The notes under the pieces: generated by a model
What the model was told of the DNA's origin: nothing
What the model saw: the letters and a program-made list of their open reading frames with translations, nothing else
Databases searched by the model: none
Part shown: one piece after another, positions 22,791 through 30,971 of the stretch
Layout of the letters: the number at the start of each line of letters is the position of its first letter
How positions within the stretch are numbered: the stretch's first letter is position 1
From: Oscillospiraceae bacterium
GTDB lineage: Bacteria > Bacillota > Clostridia > Oscillospirales > Oscillospiraceae
Length of the DNA: 33,797 nt
NCBI GenBank assembly: GCA_021205095.1
Contig: JAJPYE010000061.1
Coordinates: forward strand, 1-33,797
Direction of reading: 5' to 3'
Program-made: the position numbers and the translations under genes

Positions 22791-24101
22791 ATGAACCAGT
22801 CTTTGCAGGCGCTGTATAATGAGAAAAAACGTACTATTGGGGAGATATTATCCACCATCCGCTCTGGGGATGTTATATTCACTACCAACAACTATTCCGA
22901 GCCAGCAGAAATTCTCTCCCATCTCCATGAAATAGCCCCTCAGGTGGAGGATGTAAAGGTCTGGAAGGGACGTTCCGGCCCTTTTCCCTTTATGGTAGAC
23001 CCCAGCATGAAGGGGCATATTGAGATGTATACCTATTTTTTCGGCCCCACGTTCTACCGCAACTCCAAGCCAATGGGGCTGGTAGACTTTGTGCCGGCAG
23101 ACTTGGCCAGCTATTTTACCGTGGCGGTGTCCGGCCATCCGGCCAATGTGAACATCGCAGCCGTCACTCCCATGGACGAAAACGGCAACTTCCATCTGCC
23201 CATGAACAATGCGGCAGACGGCCTCGCCATGCTGGATGCGGTGGAAAGACACAAGACCGTTATTCTGGAAGTAAACCCTAACCTCCACAAAATGCACGGA
23301 GCTGTGACTATCAATATCCAAGATGTAACCATGCTGACCGAGGTAGACCGACCGGAATTTATTCTTCAATCCATAGAACCGACGGCGCTGGAACGGCAGA
23401 TAGGTCAGGCCGTAGCGGAACTGGTACACGACGGGGACACCATTCAGCTCGGCATCGGCGGGATTCCCAACGCAGTGGGGATGTTTTTAAAGGAAAAGCA
23501 TGACCTGGGGATTCATTCGGAGATGTTCACCACCTCCATGATGGAGCTTATCCAGGCCGGAGCAGTCACCGGACGGAAAAAGACCTATGATAAAGGCCTG
23601 CACGTCTGCGCCTTCGCCGAGGGGACAAAAGAGCTGTATTCCTTCCTCCAATCCAGGGAGGACTGCGTCATTCGTGCCGGGGCTGAGGTAGTAGACCCTT
23701 TCAACATTGCCCGACAGGAGAACATGGTGTCTATTAACACTCTGGTGGAGATAGACCTGACTGGCCAGGTGTGCGCGGAGTCTGTAGGGCCAAAGCAAAT
23801 ATCCGGCTCAGGCGGCAGCTTCTGCTTTGCCTATGGCGCTTACCGTTCCAGAGGCGGCAGGAGCATACTTGCTTTCCCCTCTCGCACCGGCAAGGGCAAA
23901 AGCAAAATTTCCGCCAGCCTGACCCCTGGCGCTGTTGTCACCGTGCCGAGAAATTATGTAGATTATGTTGTCACGGAGTACGGCACAGCCCATTTGAAGG
24001 GCGCAACAATCTCCGAACGGGCCAGTCAGCTCATAGCCATCGCCCATCCCGACGACCGCCCCGCCCTGACCGAGCAGGCAAGAGCGTTGCAAATTCTATA
24101 A
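22791..24101 (+). CDS. Acetyl-CoA hydrolase/transferase-family CoA-transferase (Cat/AbfT type)
   Basis: A 436-residue CoA-transferase related to 4-hydroxybutyrate and butyryl-CoA:acetate CoA-transferases. LGIGGIPNAV (oxyanion loop, about 220-229) and the catalytic Glu244 in LGIHSEMF are present, as are IDLTGQV, DYVVTEYGTAHLKG and IAHPDDRPAL. The enzyme moves CoA between two carboxylic acids through a glutamyl-CoA intermediate. Where family members usually have GGQ-x-DF, this one has GGSFCF (341-346), so acid specificity may differ. In context it could give CoA to acetoacetate for the thiolase, or recover CoA from the BKACE product. The AGGGAGG site precedes ATG 22791. It ends 5 bases from the convergent MFS stop. 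Confidence 0.9.
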   Translation: MNQSLQALYNEKKRTIGEILSTIRSGDVIFTTNNYSEPAEILSHLHEIAPQVEDVKVWKGRSGPFPFMVDPSMKGHIEMYTYFFGPTFYRNSKPMGLVDFVPADLASYFTVAVSGHPANVNIAAVTPMDENGNFHLPMNNAADGLAMLDAVERHKTVILEVNPNLHKMHGAVTINIQDVTMLTEVDRPEFILQSIEPTALERQIGQAVAELVHDGDTIQLGIGGIPNAVGMFLKEKHDLGIHSEMFTTSMMELIQAGAVTGRKKTYDKGLHVCAFAEGTKELYSFLQSREDCVIRAGAEVVDPFNIARQENMVSINTLVEIDLTGQVCAESVGPKQISGSGGSFCFAYGAYRSRGGRSILAFPSRTGKGKSKISASLTPGAVVTVPRNYVDYVVTEYGTAHLKGATISERASQLIAIAHPDDRPALTEQARALQIL

Positions 24102-24106
24102 GTCTC

Positions 24107-25336
24107 TCAAGAAACGGAAGCCGGTCTTTTGCGAAACGCAACACACATAATTCCAGCCAGAACAACGAAGCAGGCGGCGGCAATTCGGTAGGCGGGGACA
24201 TAGCCTATGTACTCGATGAGGAACCCCCAGAACGCCGCGCCGAGGCCGATGGCGGCGTCGAAGGCGAGATAGAACGTGGCGTTTGCCATGCCCTTCCGCT
24301 CCTGGGGCGCAGTGCGGACGGCCTCATAGCCCATGGCCATCCAGACCAGGCCGTGGCCCGCGCCGTATAAAACGCCCATGGCAATCACCGCCGCCGCGCT
24401 TTCCGCGTGGGGCAGGCCAAGGCAGAGCAGAATCATCGCCCCATAAGCGGGCAGCAGAAAGGCCAGATGGGAGCATTTTCCCACAAATCGGGAAAATGCC
24501 AGCCGCAGCAGCACAATGACCACCGCGCTGACGGCAAAAAACACCCCCGGCACCCACGCCGCAAAGCCCTGCTCCACCTTTAAATATGGCGTAGCGAAGC
24601 ACATCATGCTCACAATGCAGAACAGGGATGCAAATTCAACGAGGGCGGCCCGCAGGGCCGTCTTTTCAATGATATTTTTCAGACCAGAGTGGGACTGCGC
24701 CGCCTTCAGTTTCTCCACCCTGGGCGTTTTTTTGCGCTTTTCATAGTTCACGCACAGCGCCATAATAACACCCAGCAGCCCGCAGACCGCCACGCCGAAA
24801 AAGGAAAGGCGGTTCCCGATCAGTCCCACAATGACCGAGGCCAGGGCAGGGCCTATAGCGCCAGCCACGGATTGGCTCATGCCAAAGTATCCAATGCCCT
24901 CCCCCAGCCGGCTGGGCGGTATCACATCCAGGGAGGCCGTGTTGTTTGCTGTAGAGGCCACAGAATAGCCCACACCCTGCAAAATACGCCCCAGAAACAG
25001 GGCCGCAAGAACGGGAACCAGTCCGCAAAAGGCGCTGGCCGCAAGAAAAATGACACAGCCTGTCACCATAACGGCCCGCCGGGGAAAACGGTCGGAGAGA
25101 TTCCCCGCCACAGGACGGGTCAGACAGGCCGCCAGGGTATACACCGTAGACAGCAGACCGGTTATGGCTGTATTACTGCCCAGATCCTCAATGACAAACA
25201 GCGGAACAATAACCGTGAGCATATTCATGCCCGTATACAGCATGAGCGCCATAGCGAACAGGAGGACGAAATCCTTTGTGACGATTTTGGGCGTGCCTCT
25301 GTCCGGCGCTGTGTTCACGGGTTTATCCATATCCAT
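24107..25336 (-). CDS. MFS transporter
   Basis: A 409-residue, 12-helix major-facilitator protein with the loop motif GNLSDRFPRR between helices 2 and 3 and QGVGYSVAST in helix 5. Such carriers of about 400 residues move drugs, sugars or organic acids; the substrate cannot be told. It follows gpsA by 32 bases on the same strand, so it is probably read from that transcript although by position it also borders the acyl-CoA cluster. Two ATGs (25336, 25330) are possible; AAGGGG lies 4 and 10 bases before them, favouring the second slightly. No terminator is seen between it and the CoA-transferase. Confidence 0.88.
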   Translation of the reverse strand: MDMDKPVNTAPDRGTPKIVTKDFVLLFAMALMLYTGMNMLTVIVPLFVIEDLGSNTAITGLLSTVYTLAACLTRPVAGNLSDRFPRRAVMVTGCVIFLAASAFCGLVPVLAALFLGRILQGVGYSVASTANNTASLDVIPPSRLGEGIGYFGMSQSVAGAIGPALASVIVGLIGNRLSFFGVAVCGLLGVIMALCVNYEKRKKTPRVEKLKAAQSHSGLKNIIEKTALRAALVEFASLFCIVSMMCFATPYLKVEQGFAAWVPGVFFAVSAVVIVLLRLAFSRFVGKCSHLAFLLPAYGAMILLCLGLPHAESAAAVIAMGVLYGAGHGLVWMAMGYEAVRTAPQERKGMANATFYLAFDAAIGLGAAFWGFLIEYIGYVPAYRIAAACFVVLAGIMCVAFRKRPASVS

Positions 25337-25368
25337 TTTGCCCCTTTCTCATGTCCCATTCCACGCAA

Positions 25369-26361
25369 TCAGAAAATGACCTCGCTTTTTCCTACTCTGG
25401 TCATAAGAGCGCGCAGCTCAGTTTCCGAGTCGGCGGCTTCGTAGAGAATTTCATATATGCACTGGCAGATGGGGGTCTCGGCCTCAAGCTTCATAGCAAG
25501 CTCCCGTATACTCCGGGCGGCGTAGTAGCCCTCTACCACCGCGCCAATCTCCTGCAATGCCTGCTCCGCCGGAGCGCCCTTGCCGATGAACAGACCGGCC
25601 CGGTAATTCCGGCTGTGGGTGGAGGTGCAGGTGACAATCAGGTCGCCCATTCCGGCCAGGCCGTAGCAGGTGACGGGGTCGGCCCCGGCTTTTTTGCAGA
25701 GAACGCTGATTTCAGCGAGGGCGCGGGTCATAAGCAGCGCCCTCGCGTTGTCCCCCAGAGCCAGTCCGTCGATAATGCCGCAGCCCAGGGCGACGATGTT
25801 TTTCGTGGCTCCGCACAGCTCCACGCCGGCTACGTCCCGGCTGCTGTAGACCCGGAACATTTCGCTCATAAAGACGCTCTGCACGAGCTCCGCTGTGGCC
25901 ATATCCTCGCAGGCGGCCACGCAGCCGGTGGCCATCCGGCGGGAGACCTCCTCCGCATGGGAGGGACCGGACAGCACCGCTACCGGGCAGTCCTTCCCCA
26001 CCTCCTGCCGGATAATCTGGCTCATGCGCAGATTCGTCTCCGGCTCCAGACCCTTGGTGGCGGAAACGATGACAGTTCCCGGCTGTATGTACGGAGCGGC
26101 AAGCTCTGCCGTCTGGCGCAGAGCATAGGACGGGGTAACAAAAACCACCATTTCCGCCCGCTCCGCCGCCGTTATGTCGGCAGTGATTTCCAACTCCGCC
26201 GGGAGCCGGACGCCAGCCAGGGAGGGATTTTTCCGCTTAGCCCTTAAAAGGGCCGCTTTTTCCTCCCGGCGGCTCCAAAGGGTAACGCGGTATCCGTTTC
26301 CATGCAGCAGCAGGGACAAGGCCGTGCCCCACGCCCCGCTGCCGAATATGATAATTTGCAT
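25369..26361 (-). CDS. gpsA: NAD(P)-dependent glycerol-3-phosphate dehydrogenase
   Basis: This 330-residue enzyme reduces dihydroxyacetone phosphate to sn-glycerol-3-phosphate for phospholipid synthesis. The nucleotide loop GSGAWGTAL (7-15), the SGPSHAEEV segment, the catalytic Lys in GATKNIVALGCGIIDGL and LAGMGDLIVTCTSTHSRN are all present, and the length is normal. AAAGGTG lies 4 bases before the ATG. It follows the ArsC-like gene across a 46-base gap that holds a 9-bp stem-loop. plsY and der, its common partners, are not in the window. Confidence 0.96.
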   Translation of the reverse strand: MQIIIFGSGAWGTALSLLLHGNGYRVTLWSRREEKAALLRAKRKNPSLAGVRLPAELEITADITAAERAEMVVFVTPSYALRQTAELAAPYIQPGTVIVSATKGLEPETNLRMSQIIRQEVGKDCPVAVLSGPSHAEEVSRRMATGCVAACEDMATAELVQSVFMSEMFRVYSSRDVAGVELCGATKNIVALGCGIIDGLALGDNARALLMTRALAEISVLCKKAGADPVTCYGLAGMGDLIVTCTSTHSRNYRAGLFIGKGAPAEQALQEIGAVVEGYYAARSIRELAMKLEAETPICQCIYEILYEAADSETELRALMTRVGKSEVIF

Positions 26362-26379
26362 ACTGCACCTTTCTGTCTT

Positions 26380-26404
26380 TCATCTGCGGTTTTATCGCAG
26401 ATGA
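26380..26404. other. Stem-loop between the ArsC-like gene and gpsA
   Basis: TCATCTGCG (26380-26388) and CGCAGATGA (26396-26404) form a perfect 9-bp stem with a 7-base loop. On the coding strand it is followed by AAGACAG, not Ts, so a processing or mRNA-stability hairpin is more likely than a terminator. Confidence 0.45.
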
Positions 26405-26407
26405 CGT

Positions 26408-26725
26408 TTATTCCCAGGTCTTCCAGACCTCCGGGCAATAGCCGACGGTGGCCTGCTTTCCGTTGCGGACAAGAGGCGTGTTCAGAAGCTCCGGGTCGTT
26501 ATACAGCGCCTCCAGCTTATCCTCCGCGTAGGCTAAATACGTCACCTCCGGGGCGCTGCTCATGGCATCGATGCCCACGGCGTTTTTCACGCTGTTCAGC
26601 TCGCCCCGGCTCATGCCGTAGCGCTGGATGTCCACATACTGAAACTTTATCCGCCGCTCCTTGAAATACCGCTGGGCCTTTTTTGTGTCAAAGCACTTGT
26701 TTTTCCCAAATATCTGTATATTCAT
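26408..26725 (-). CDS. ArsC/Spx-family thioredoxin-like protein
   Basis: A 105-residue protein of the ArsC/Spx/YffB fold: MNIQIFGKNKCFDTKKAQRYF, then FQYVDIQRYGMSRGEL and the cis-Pro region TPLVRNGKQATVGYCPEVW. Only one Cys (Cys11) stands at the active-site position; the CxxC of Spx is absent, and the arsenate-reductase Arg cannot be confirmed. Arsenate reduction is therefore unproven, and a thiol-redox or regulatory role is as likely. It starts 15 bases after the RNase J stop and so belongs to the same transcript. The ribosome site is weak. Confidence 0.82.
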   Translation of the reverse strand: MNIQIFGKNKCFDTKKAQRYFKERRIKFQYVDIQRYGMSRGELNSVKNAVGIDAMSSAPEVTYLAYAEDKLEALYNDPELLNTPLVRNGKQATVGYCPEVWKTWE

Positions 26726-26740
26726 GGGCTTACCGAAAAA

Positions 26741-28399
26741 TCAGACTTCCATAATGACAGGCAGAATCATGGGGCTGCGGCGCGTCACTTTGTAGAGATA
26801 GCCAGAGAGCTGGGTCTTCACCTTTGCCTTTATCTCCGACCAGTCGGTAATGCGCTGCCGCTCACAGGACTCAATGCTCTCATATACCACCCGGCGCATT
26901 TCCTCCATAAGCTGCGCGTTGTCCTTCACATAGACAAAGCCTCTGGTGATGATCTCCGGGTCGGAAATCATGGAACCGTCCTGGGTGGACATAGTCATGA
27001 CCACCACCAGCATACCATCCTGGGCCAGATGCTGCCGGTCACGGAGAACAATGTTCCCCACGCCGCCTTCGTCCGTCCCGTCAACCAGCACGCGGCCAGA
27101 GGGAACGGTTCCGTTTTTCTGCACCTTCTTTGGCGTCAGCTCGATGATCTCGCCGATACCGGCGATGACGATGTGGTTTTGGTCTATGCCCATCTCCTGG
27201 GCCAGCTCTGAATGGCGGCACAGCATACGATGCTCACCATGAACGGGGATGAAAAATTTCGGCTTCGTCAGGGCCATCATAATCTTCTGCTCCTGCTGGC
27301 AGGCGTGGCCGGACACATGAATGTCCATGGAGCGGTCATAGATGACCTCCGCGCCCTTCCAGAACAGCTCGTCTATTACCTTCGTCACCGTCCGCTCATT
27401 GCCGGGAATCGCGGAGGCGGAGATAATAACCCGATCTCCGGCGGTAATTTTCACCTGCCGATGCTCGAAAAAGGCCATGCGATACAGGGCAGACATATTC
27501 TCCCCCTGACTGCCGGTGGAGATAATAACCACCTTGGAGGGCGGCAGACCGTTTAAGCGGTTAATATCCACCAGAATATCCTTGGGGACGGTCATATATC
27601 CCTCCTCCACGGCAAGCTTCACAGCATTTTCCATACTGCGGCCCGTGATGCCTACCTTCCGCTTATAGCGGGCGGCGCAGTCGATAACCTGCTGGATGCG
27701 GTGGATATTGGAGGCAAAGGTGGTGACAATAATTCGCTTGTCACAGCCCCGGAACAGCTTGTCCATGCTCTCCCCCACGTGATGCTCAGAGTCGGAATAG
27801 CCGGGCCGCTCCACGTTGGTGGAATCGGACAACAGGGCAAGCACTCCCTCCTCTCCAAGTTGGGCAAAGCGATGGAAATCGAACACCCCACCCTCAATGG
27901 GCGTCAGGTCTATCTTGAAGTCGCCGGTGTGGATAACCGTACCCACCGGCGTTTTAATCGCCACGGCCACGCTGTCCGGGATGGAGTGGTTCACATGGAT
28001 AAGCTCACAGGTGAAGCACCCCACATGAAACACATCCCCGGCGGAGTGGGTAATCAGCTTCACCTTATCCGCCAACCGATGCTCCTCCAGCTTGAGGCGC
28101 ACCAGTCCCGCCGTCAGACGGGTGGCATAGACGGGGCAATCCAGCTTGCTCATCACATAGGGCATGGCCCCGATATGGTCTTCATGTCCATGGGTCAGCA
28201 CAATGCCCCGCACCCTGTCCTTGTTCTGGACGAGATAGGTGATGTCCGGGATGACCACGTCAATGCCGTACATATCCTCGTCAGGAAAGCCCATGCCGCA
28301 GTCTACGACCAGGATGTCCTTCCCGTATTCATAGACATACATATTCTTGCCGATCTCGTCCAGACCGCCAAGAGCAAATATTTTCAGTTTTTGTGCCAT
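26741..28399 (-). CDS. rnj: Ribonuclease J
   Basis: A 552-residue metallo-beta-lactamase/beta-CASP RNase. The start LKIFALGGLDEIGKNM, the metal-binding HGHEDH (70-75), SDSTNVERPG, SGHACQQEQ and FIPVHGEHRM segments are diagnostic. RNase J has 5'-3' exonuclease and endonuclease activity and is a main mRNA decay enzyme in Firmicutes. ATG 28399 (MAQKLK) is chosen because it gives the normal N-terminus; AAAGGAG is 14 bases upstream, rather far, so the TTG at 28411 is not excluded. An extended -10 promoter lies at 28439-28444. RNase J1 and J2 cannot be told apart. Confidence 0.95.
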   Translation of the reverse strand: MAQKLKIFALGGLDEIGKNMYVYEYGKDILVVDCGMGFPDEDMYGIDVVIPDITYLVQNKDRVRGIVLTHGHEDHIGAMPYVMSKLDCPVYATRLTAGLVRLKLEEHRLADKVKLITHSAGDVFHVGCFTCELIHVNHSIPDSVAVAIKTPVGTVIHTGDFKIDLTPIEGGVFDFHRFAQLGEEGVLALLSDSTNVERPGYSDSEHHVGESMDKLFRGCDKRIIVTTFASNIHRIQQVIDCAARYKRKVGITGRSMENAVKLAVEEGYMTVPKDILVDINRLNGLPPSKVVIISTGSQGENMSALYRMAFFEHRQVKITAGDRVIISASAIPGNERTVTKVIDELFWKGAEVIYDRSMDIHVSGHACQQEQKIMMALTKPKFFIPVHGEHRMLCRHSELAQEMGIDQNHIVIAGIGEIIELTPKKVQKNGTVPSGRVLVDGTDEGGVGNIVLRDRQHLAQDGMLVVVMTMSTQDGSMISDPEIITRGFVYVKDNAQLMEEMRRVVYESIESCERQRITDWSEIKAKVKTQLSGYLYKVTRRSPMILPVIMEV

Positions 28400-28438
28400 T
28401 ACAAATTCCAATTCTCCTTTATTATGTAGAAATAACGC

Positions 28439-28444
28439 ATTATA
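28439..28444 (-). promoter_or_regulatory. Extended -10 promoter of RNase J
   Basis: The minus strand reads CTGTTATAAT: a perfect TATAAT with an upstream TG. No clear -35 at 17 bases. The leader would be about 33 bases. Confidence 0.5.
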
Positions 28445-28499
28445 ACAGCGGGCCGGTTTATCCTGCCCGTTAAATCATACCCTTTTTCACGATAAATAA

Positions 28500-28516
28500 G
28501 ACCTGTCTGCAAGGTC
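28500..28516 (-). terminator. Weak terminator after recR
   Basis: On the minus strand GACCT-TGCAGAC-AGGTC is followed by TTATTTAT. The stem is only 5 bp, so read-through into RNase J is likely. Confidence 0.45.
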
Positions 28517-28523
28517 ATAAAGC

Positions 28524-29123
28524 TCACATATCCCGGCGGCCCTCCAGGGCCCGTACCAGGGTGGCGTCGTCCGTAAACTCCAGATTGGAGCCAACAGGGA
28601 TGCCGTAGGCAAGGCGCGTCACCCGAACGCCAAAAGGCTTCAGAAGGCGCGAGACATACATGGCCGTAGCGTCTCCCTCCGTATCGGGATTTGTGGCCAT
28701 AATGACCTCCTGGATTTCTCCCTCCGACACGCGCTTTACAAGCTCGGTAATGCGGATGTCGTCCGGCCCCACATGGCTCATAGGCGACAGAACGCCATGA
28801 AGAACATGATAAACGCCATTAAACTCCCGGCTCCGCTCCAGGCTTGCCACATCTCTTGGCTCCGCCACTACACAGACTACGGAGCGATCCCGCTTGCTGT
28901 CCGCGCAGATGGAGCAGATTTCCCCGTCCGTCAAATTCTGGCAGATAGGACAGGTATGAACAAGCTGTCTCGCCGTAAGGATTGCCTGGGCAAACGCCTC
29001 CGCCTCTCCCTCCGGCATACCAAGCACATGAAAAGCAAGCCGTTGGGCGCTTTTCCGGCCAATACCAGGCAGAGCCGCAAAGCGGTCAATCAGTTCTTCA
29101 AAGGACGCTGGAAAAAACGACAT
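28524..29123 (-). CDS. recR: Recombination mediator RecR
   Basis: A 199-residue RecR with every domain: helix-hairpin-helix ALPGIGRKSAQRLAFH, a four-Cys zinc site (Cys 58, 61, 70, 73), the Toprim segment VVCVVAEPRDVASLE and ATNPDTEGDATAMY, and the Walker-like end LAYGIPVGSNLEFTDDATL. RecR acts with RecO (and RecF) to load RecA on SSB-coated DNA. GAGGGAG precedes the ATG. It starts 9 bases after the rpe stop, so both are in one operon. The frequent partners dnaX and ybaB are not here. Confidence 0.97.
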   Translation of the reverse strand: MSFFPASFEELIDRFAALPGIGRKSAQRLAFHVLGMPEGEAEAFAQAILTARQLVHTCPICQNLTDGEICSICADSKRDRSVVCVVAEPRDVASLERSREFNGVYHVLHGVLSPMSHVGPDDIRITELVKRVSEGEIQEVIMATNPDTEGDATAMYVSRLLKPFGVRVTRLAYGIPVGSNLEFTDDATLVRALEGRRDM

Positions 29124-29132
29124 AACGCTCCC

Positions 29133-29795
29133 TCACCTGTTCCGCAGCGCCTGCATTTGCGCGGCACGGTCGGCAGCCCCAAACACAGCGCTGCCCGCCA
29201 CAAGGACATTCGCCCCGGCCTGCAGGGCCACAGGAGCCGTCTCCGGCCCAATGCCGCCATCTACCTCAAGGTCACAGGCAGGGTTAATCTCATCCAAACG
29301 CGCCCGCAGAGCGGACACCTTCTGCATTTGGTTCGCCATAAACTTTTGCCCGCCGAATCCCGGCTCCACCGTCATCACCAGAACCATGTCCAGCTCCGCC
29401 AGCCAAGGCTCCAACGCCTGCCAGTATGTGTTCGGCTTCACGGAAAGGCCAGTCTTGACGCCACAGGCTCTGGTTTCCGCAAGGGCGCGGGTGATGTTCT
29501 CCGGGGTGTCCGCCTCCACATGGAAGGTGAGAAGACTCGCGCCCGCCCTGCAAAAGGCTCCCACGTACCGCACAGGCTGGGTTATCATCAGATGTACGTC
29601 CAAAAACGCCGAGGGAAAGGCCCTCCGCAGACTCTCTACCACCGGCACGCCAATGGAGATATTCGGCACAAAAATGCCGTCCATCACGTCCACATGGACA
29701 TAATCAGCCCCGCCCCGCAACACCTCCGCCACCTCATCACCCAAACGGTTGAAGTCAGCCGACAGAATGGACGGCGCGATTTTTTCCGTTGTCAT
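29133..29795 (-). CDS. rpe: Ribulose-phosphate 3-epimerase
   Basis: A 220-residue TIM-barrel enzyme that interconverts ribulose-5-phosphate and xylulose-5-phosphate in the pentose phosphate pathway. Key segments: IAPSILSADF, the metal ligands in VHVDVMDGIFVPN and LDVHLMI, VMTVEPGFGGQKF and LEVDGGI. ATG 29795 is chosen because AAGGAG lies 6 bases before it; the TTG at 29813 would put that site inside the gene. It is first in the rpe-recR operon, read from a promoter about 200 bases upstream. Confidence 0.96.
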   Translation of the reverse strand: MTTEKIAPSILSADFNRLGDEVAEVLRGGADYVHVDVMDGIFVPNISIGVPVVESLRRAFPSAFLDVHLMITQPVRYVGAFCRAGASLLTFHVEADTPENITRALAETRACGVKTGLSVKPNTYWQALEPWLAELDMVLVMTVEPGFGGQKFMANQMQKVSALRARLDEINPACDLEVDGGIGPETAPVALQAGANVLVAGSAVFGAADRAAQMQALRNR

Positions 29796-30005
29796 ACAGC
29801 GCTCCTTATGCAAAGATGCTCCGCCGCACCGTGTACGGCAGAATTATATCGTTTCCCCGAATGGGGTATGATTTCATCATCATATAGACAAGACAATCAA
29901 AGGCGTCCGGCAGCTCCGCGATTTTTGAAGTCTGTCCTGCGTATCTATCCGACGGGCCGACGCCAGGCCATATTGACTAAGCAGTCTACAAAATGCAGTT
30001 ATATT

Positions 30006-30034
30006 ATAATACCATGTTTACAAAAAATAGTCAA
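30006..30034 (-). promoter_or_regulatory. Promoter of rpe-recR
   Basis: On the minus strand TTGACT (30029-30034), a 17-base spacer and TATTAT (30006-30011), with TATAAT overlapping three bases on. Confidence 0.7.
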
Positions 30035-30068
30035 CGCTCTAAAATCCCGGTTTCACAATATAAATATC

Positions 30069-30097
30069 TTGACGGCGTTTGTTTTTTAGCATAAAAT
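30069..30097 (+). promoter_or_regulatory. Promoter of the xpaC-telA operon
   Basis: TTGACG (30069-30074), a 17-base spacer and TAAAAT (30092-30097), about 55 bases before the xpaC start in an AT-rich stretch. Confidence 0.65.
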
Positions 30098-30159
30098 ATA
30101 TTTGTATGAGTGTACCACAATATTGACATTGACATCGCTTGATTCGCAGGAGGCATACT

Positions 30160-30834
30160 ATGCGAGAGATAAAGCGGCGCAGCGCCGTTCCTGTTTATAT
30201 CGCCGCCGGGGTTTATGCCCTATACGCGCTGATATTCCCCCTATACAACTCCTGGCACTTTCTTATTGCTGCCGTGGTGACAGCCGCCGCCTGGCTCATC
30301 GCCGACTGGCTTATAAAGCCTGTGGTGGAATATATCCCGGAGCCGGAGGAGCCGGAAGAGCCTGTTTCCTACGGGGCTGAAACGGACGCCATTCTGGCAG
30401 AGGCCCAAACCGCCCGCCGTGAGATGGAACGTCTTTCCGTCTCCATCGGAGATGAAACCGTCCGTCAGCGCATTGCCCGCCTGATCGCCCTGTCTGACCA
30501 GATCGCCCAGGACGCCATACAAGACCCCAGCGACATCCCCCAGATAAAAAAATTCCAGGGATACTTTCTCCCCTCCACCGTGCAGCTATTAAACGCCTAT
30601 GACCGCATGGCCGCCCTTGGCGCAGAGGGAGAGAATATCACCGCCACCAAACAGCGCATTGCGGAAATGCTGGACACGGAAATCACCGCCTTTGAAAAGC
30701 AGCTAGACGCCCTGTATAAAAACGACTATCTGGACATAGACGCGGACGTGCAGGTTATGCACAACCTCCTCCGCCGGGAAGGTCTTTTGCAGGACGATGA
30801 GCTTCAGCAACTCCTGAAAAAGACAAAGGAATAA
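30160..30834 (+). CDS. xpaC: XpaC-like membrane protein (5-bromo-4-chloroindolyl phosphate hydrolysis family)
   Basis: A 224-residue protein with two N-terminal membrane helices (about 10-27 and 29-46), an acidic Pro-Glu linker (EPEEPEEP) and a helical cytosolic domain ending in NDYLDIDADVQVMHNLLRREGL, typical of XpaC. The family name comes from an X-phos phenotype; its biochemistry is not established. In Bacillus xpaC is next to the telA homologue yaaN, as here, supporting the call. AGGAGG lies 7 bases before ATG 30160. It leads an operon with telA, a small lipoprotein and a TPM protein. Confidence 0.82.
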   Translation: MREIKRRSAVPVYIAAGVYALYALIFPLYNSWHFLIAAVVTAAAWLIADWLIKPVVEYIPEPEEPEEPVSYGAETDAILAEAQTARREMERLSVSIGDETVRQRIARLIALSDQIAQDAIQDPSDIPQIKKFQGYFLPSTVQLLNAYDRMAALGAEGENITATKQRIAEMLDTEITAFEKQLDALYKNDYLDIDADVQVMHNLLRREGLLQDDELQQLLKKTKE

Positions 30835-30935
30835 ACCCCGCCCCCTTCCTGGGAAGGCAACGGGGAGACCCCCTCCACCATGTTCCGCATGGTTCTCCTC
30901 CCCTTGTACCCGCAGGGCACTTCGCAGGGGAGGCA
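30835..30935. repeat. Palindrome-rich intergenic element between xpaC and telA
   Basis: Several inverted repeats are packed here: CTTCC/GGAAG within CCCCG/CGGGG (30838-30865), ACCATG/CATGGT (30877-30893) inside GGGGAG/CTCCCC (30862-30903), and CTCCCCT (30898-30904) with AGGGGAG (30926-30932). The last two share the CTCCCC arm, so they are alternative folds. The style resembles dispersed palindromic intergenic elements of gut Clostridia; only one copy lies in this window, so this is an inference. Confidence 0.45.
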
Positions 30936-30971
30936 ATAAGGAATAGATTATAAAACGAAAGGACAAACACT

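Larger units (their letters stand above)
29796..30159. other. Divergent intergenic region between rpe and xpaC
   Basis: This 364-base gap carries back-to-back promoters: one to rpe (30006-30034) and one to xpaC (30069-30097). The rpe leader of about 200 bases is unusually long. It contains a possible 25-codon ORF on the minus strand (29883-29806, starting with three Met codons) whose stop overlaps the rpe ribosome site, but it has no ribosome site of its own. No known riboswitch motif was recognised. Confidence 0.5.
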
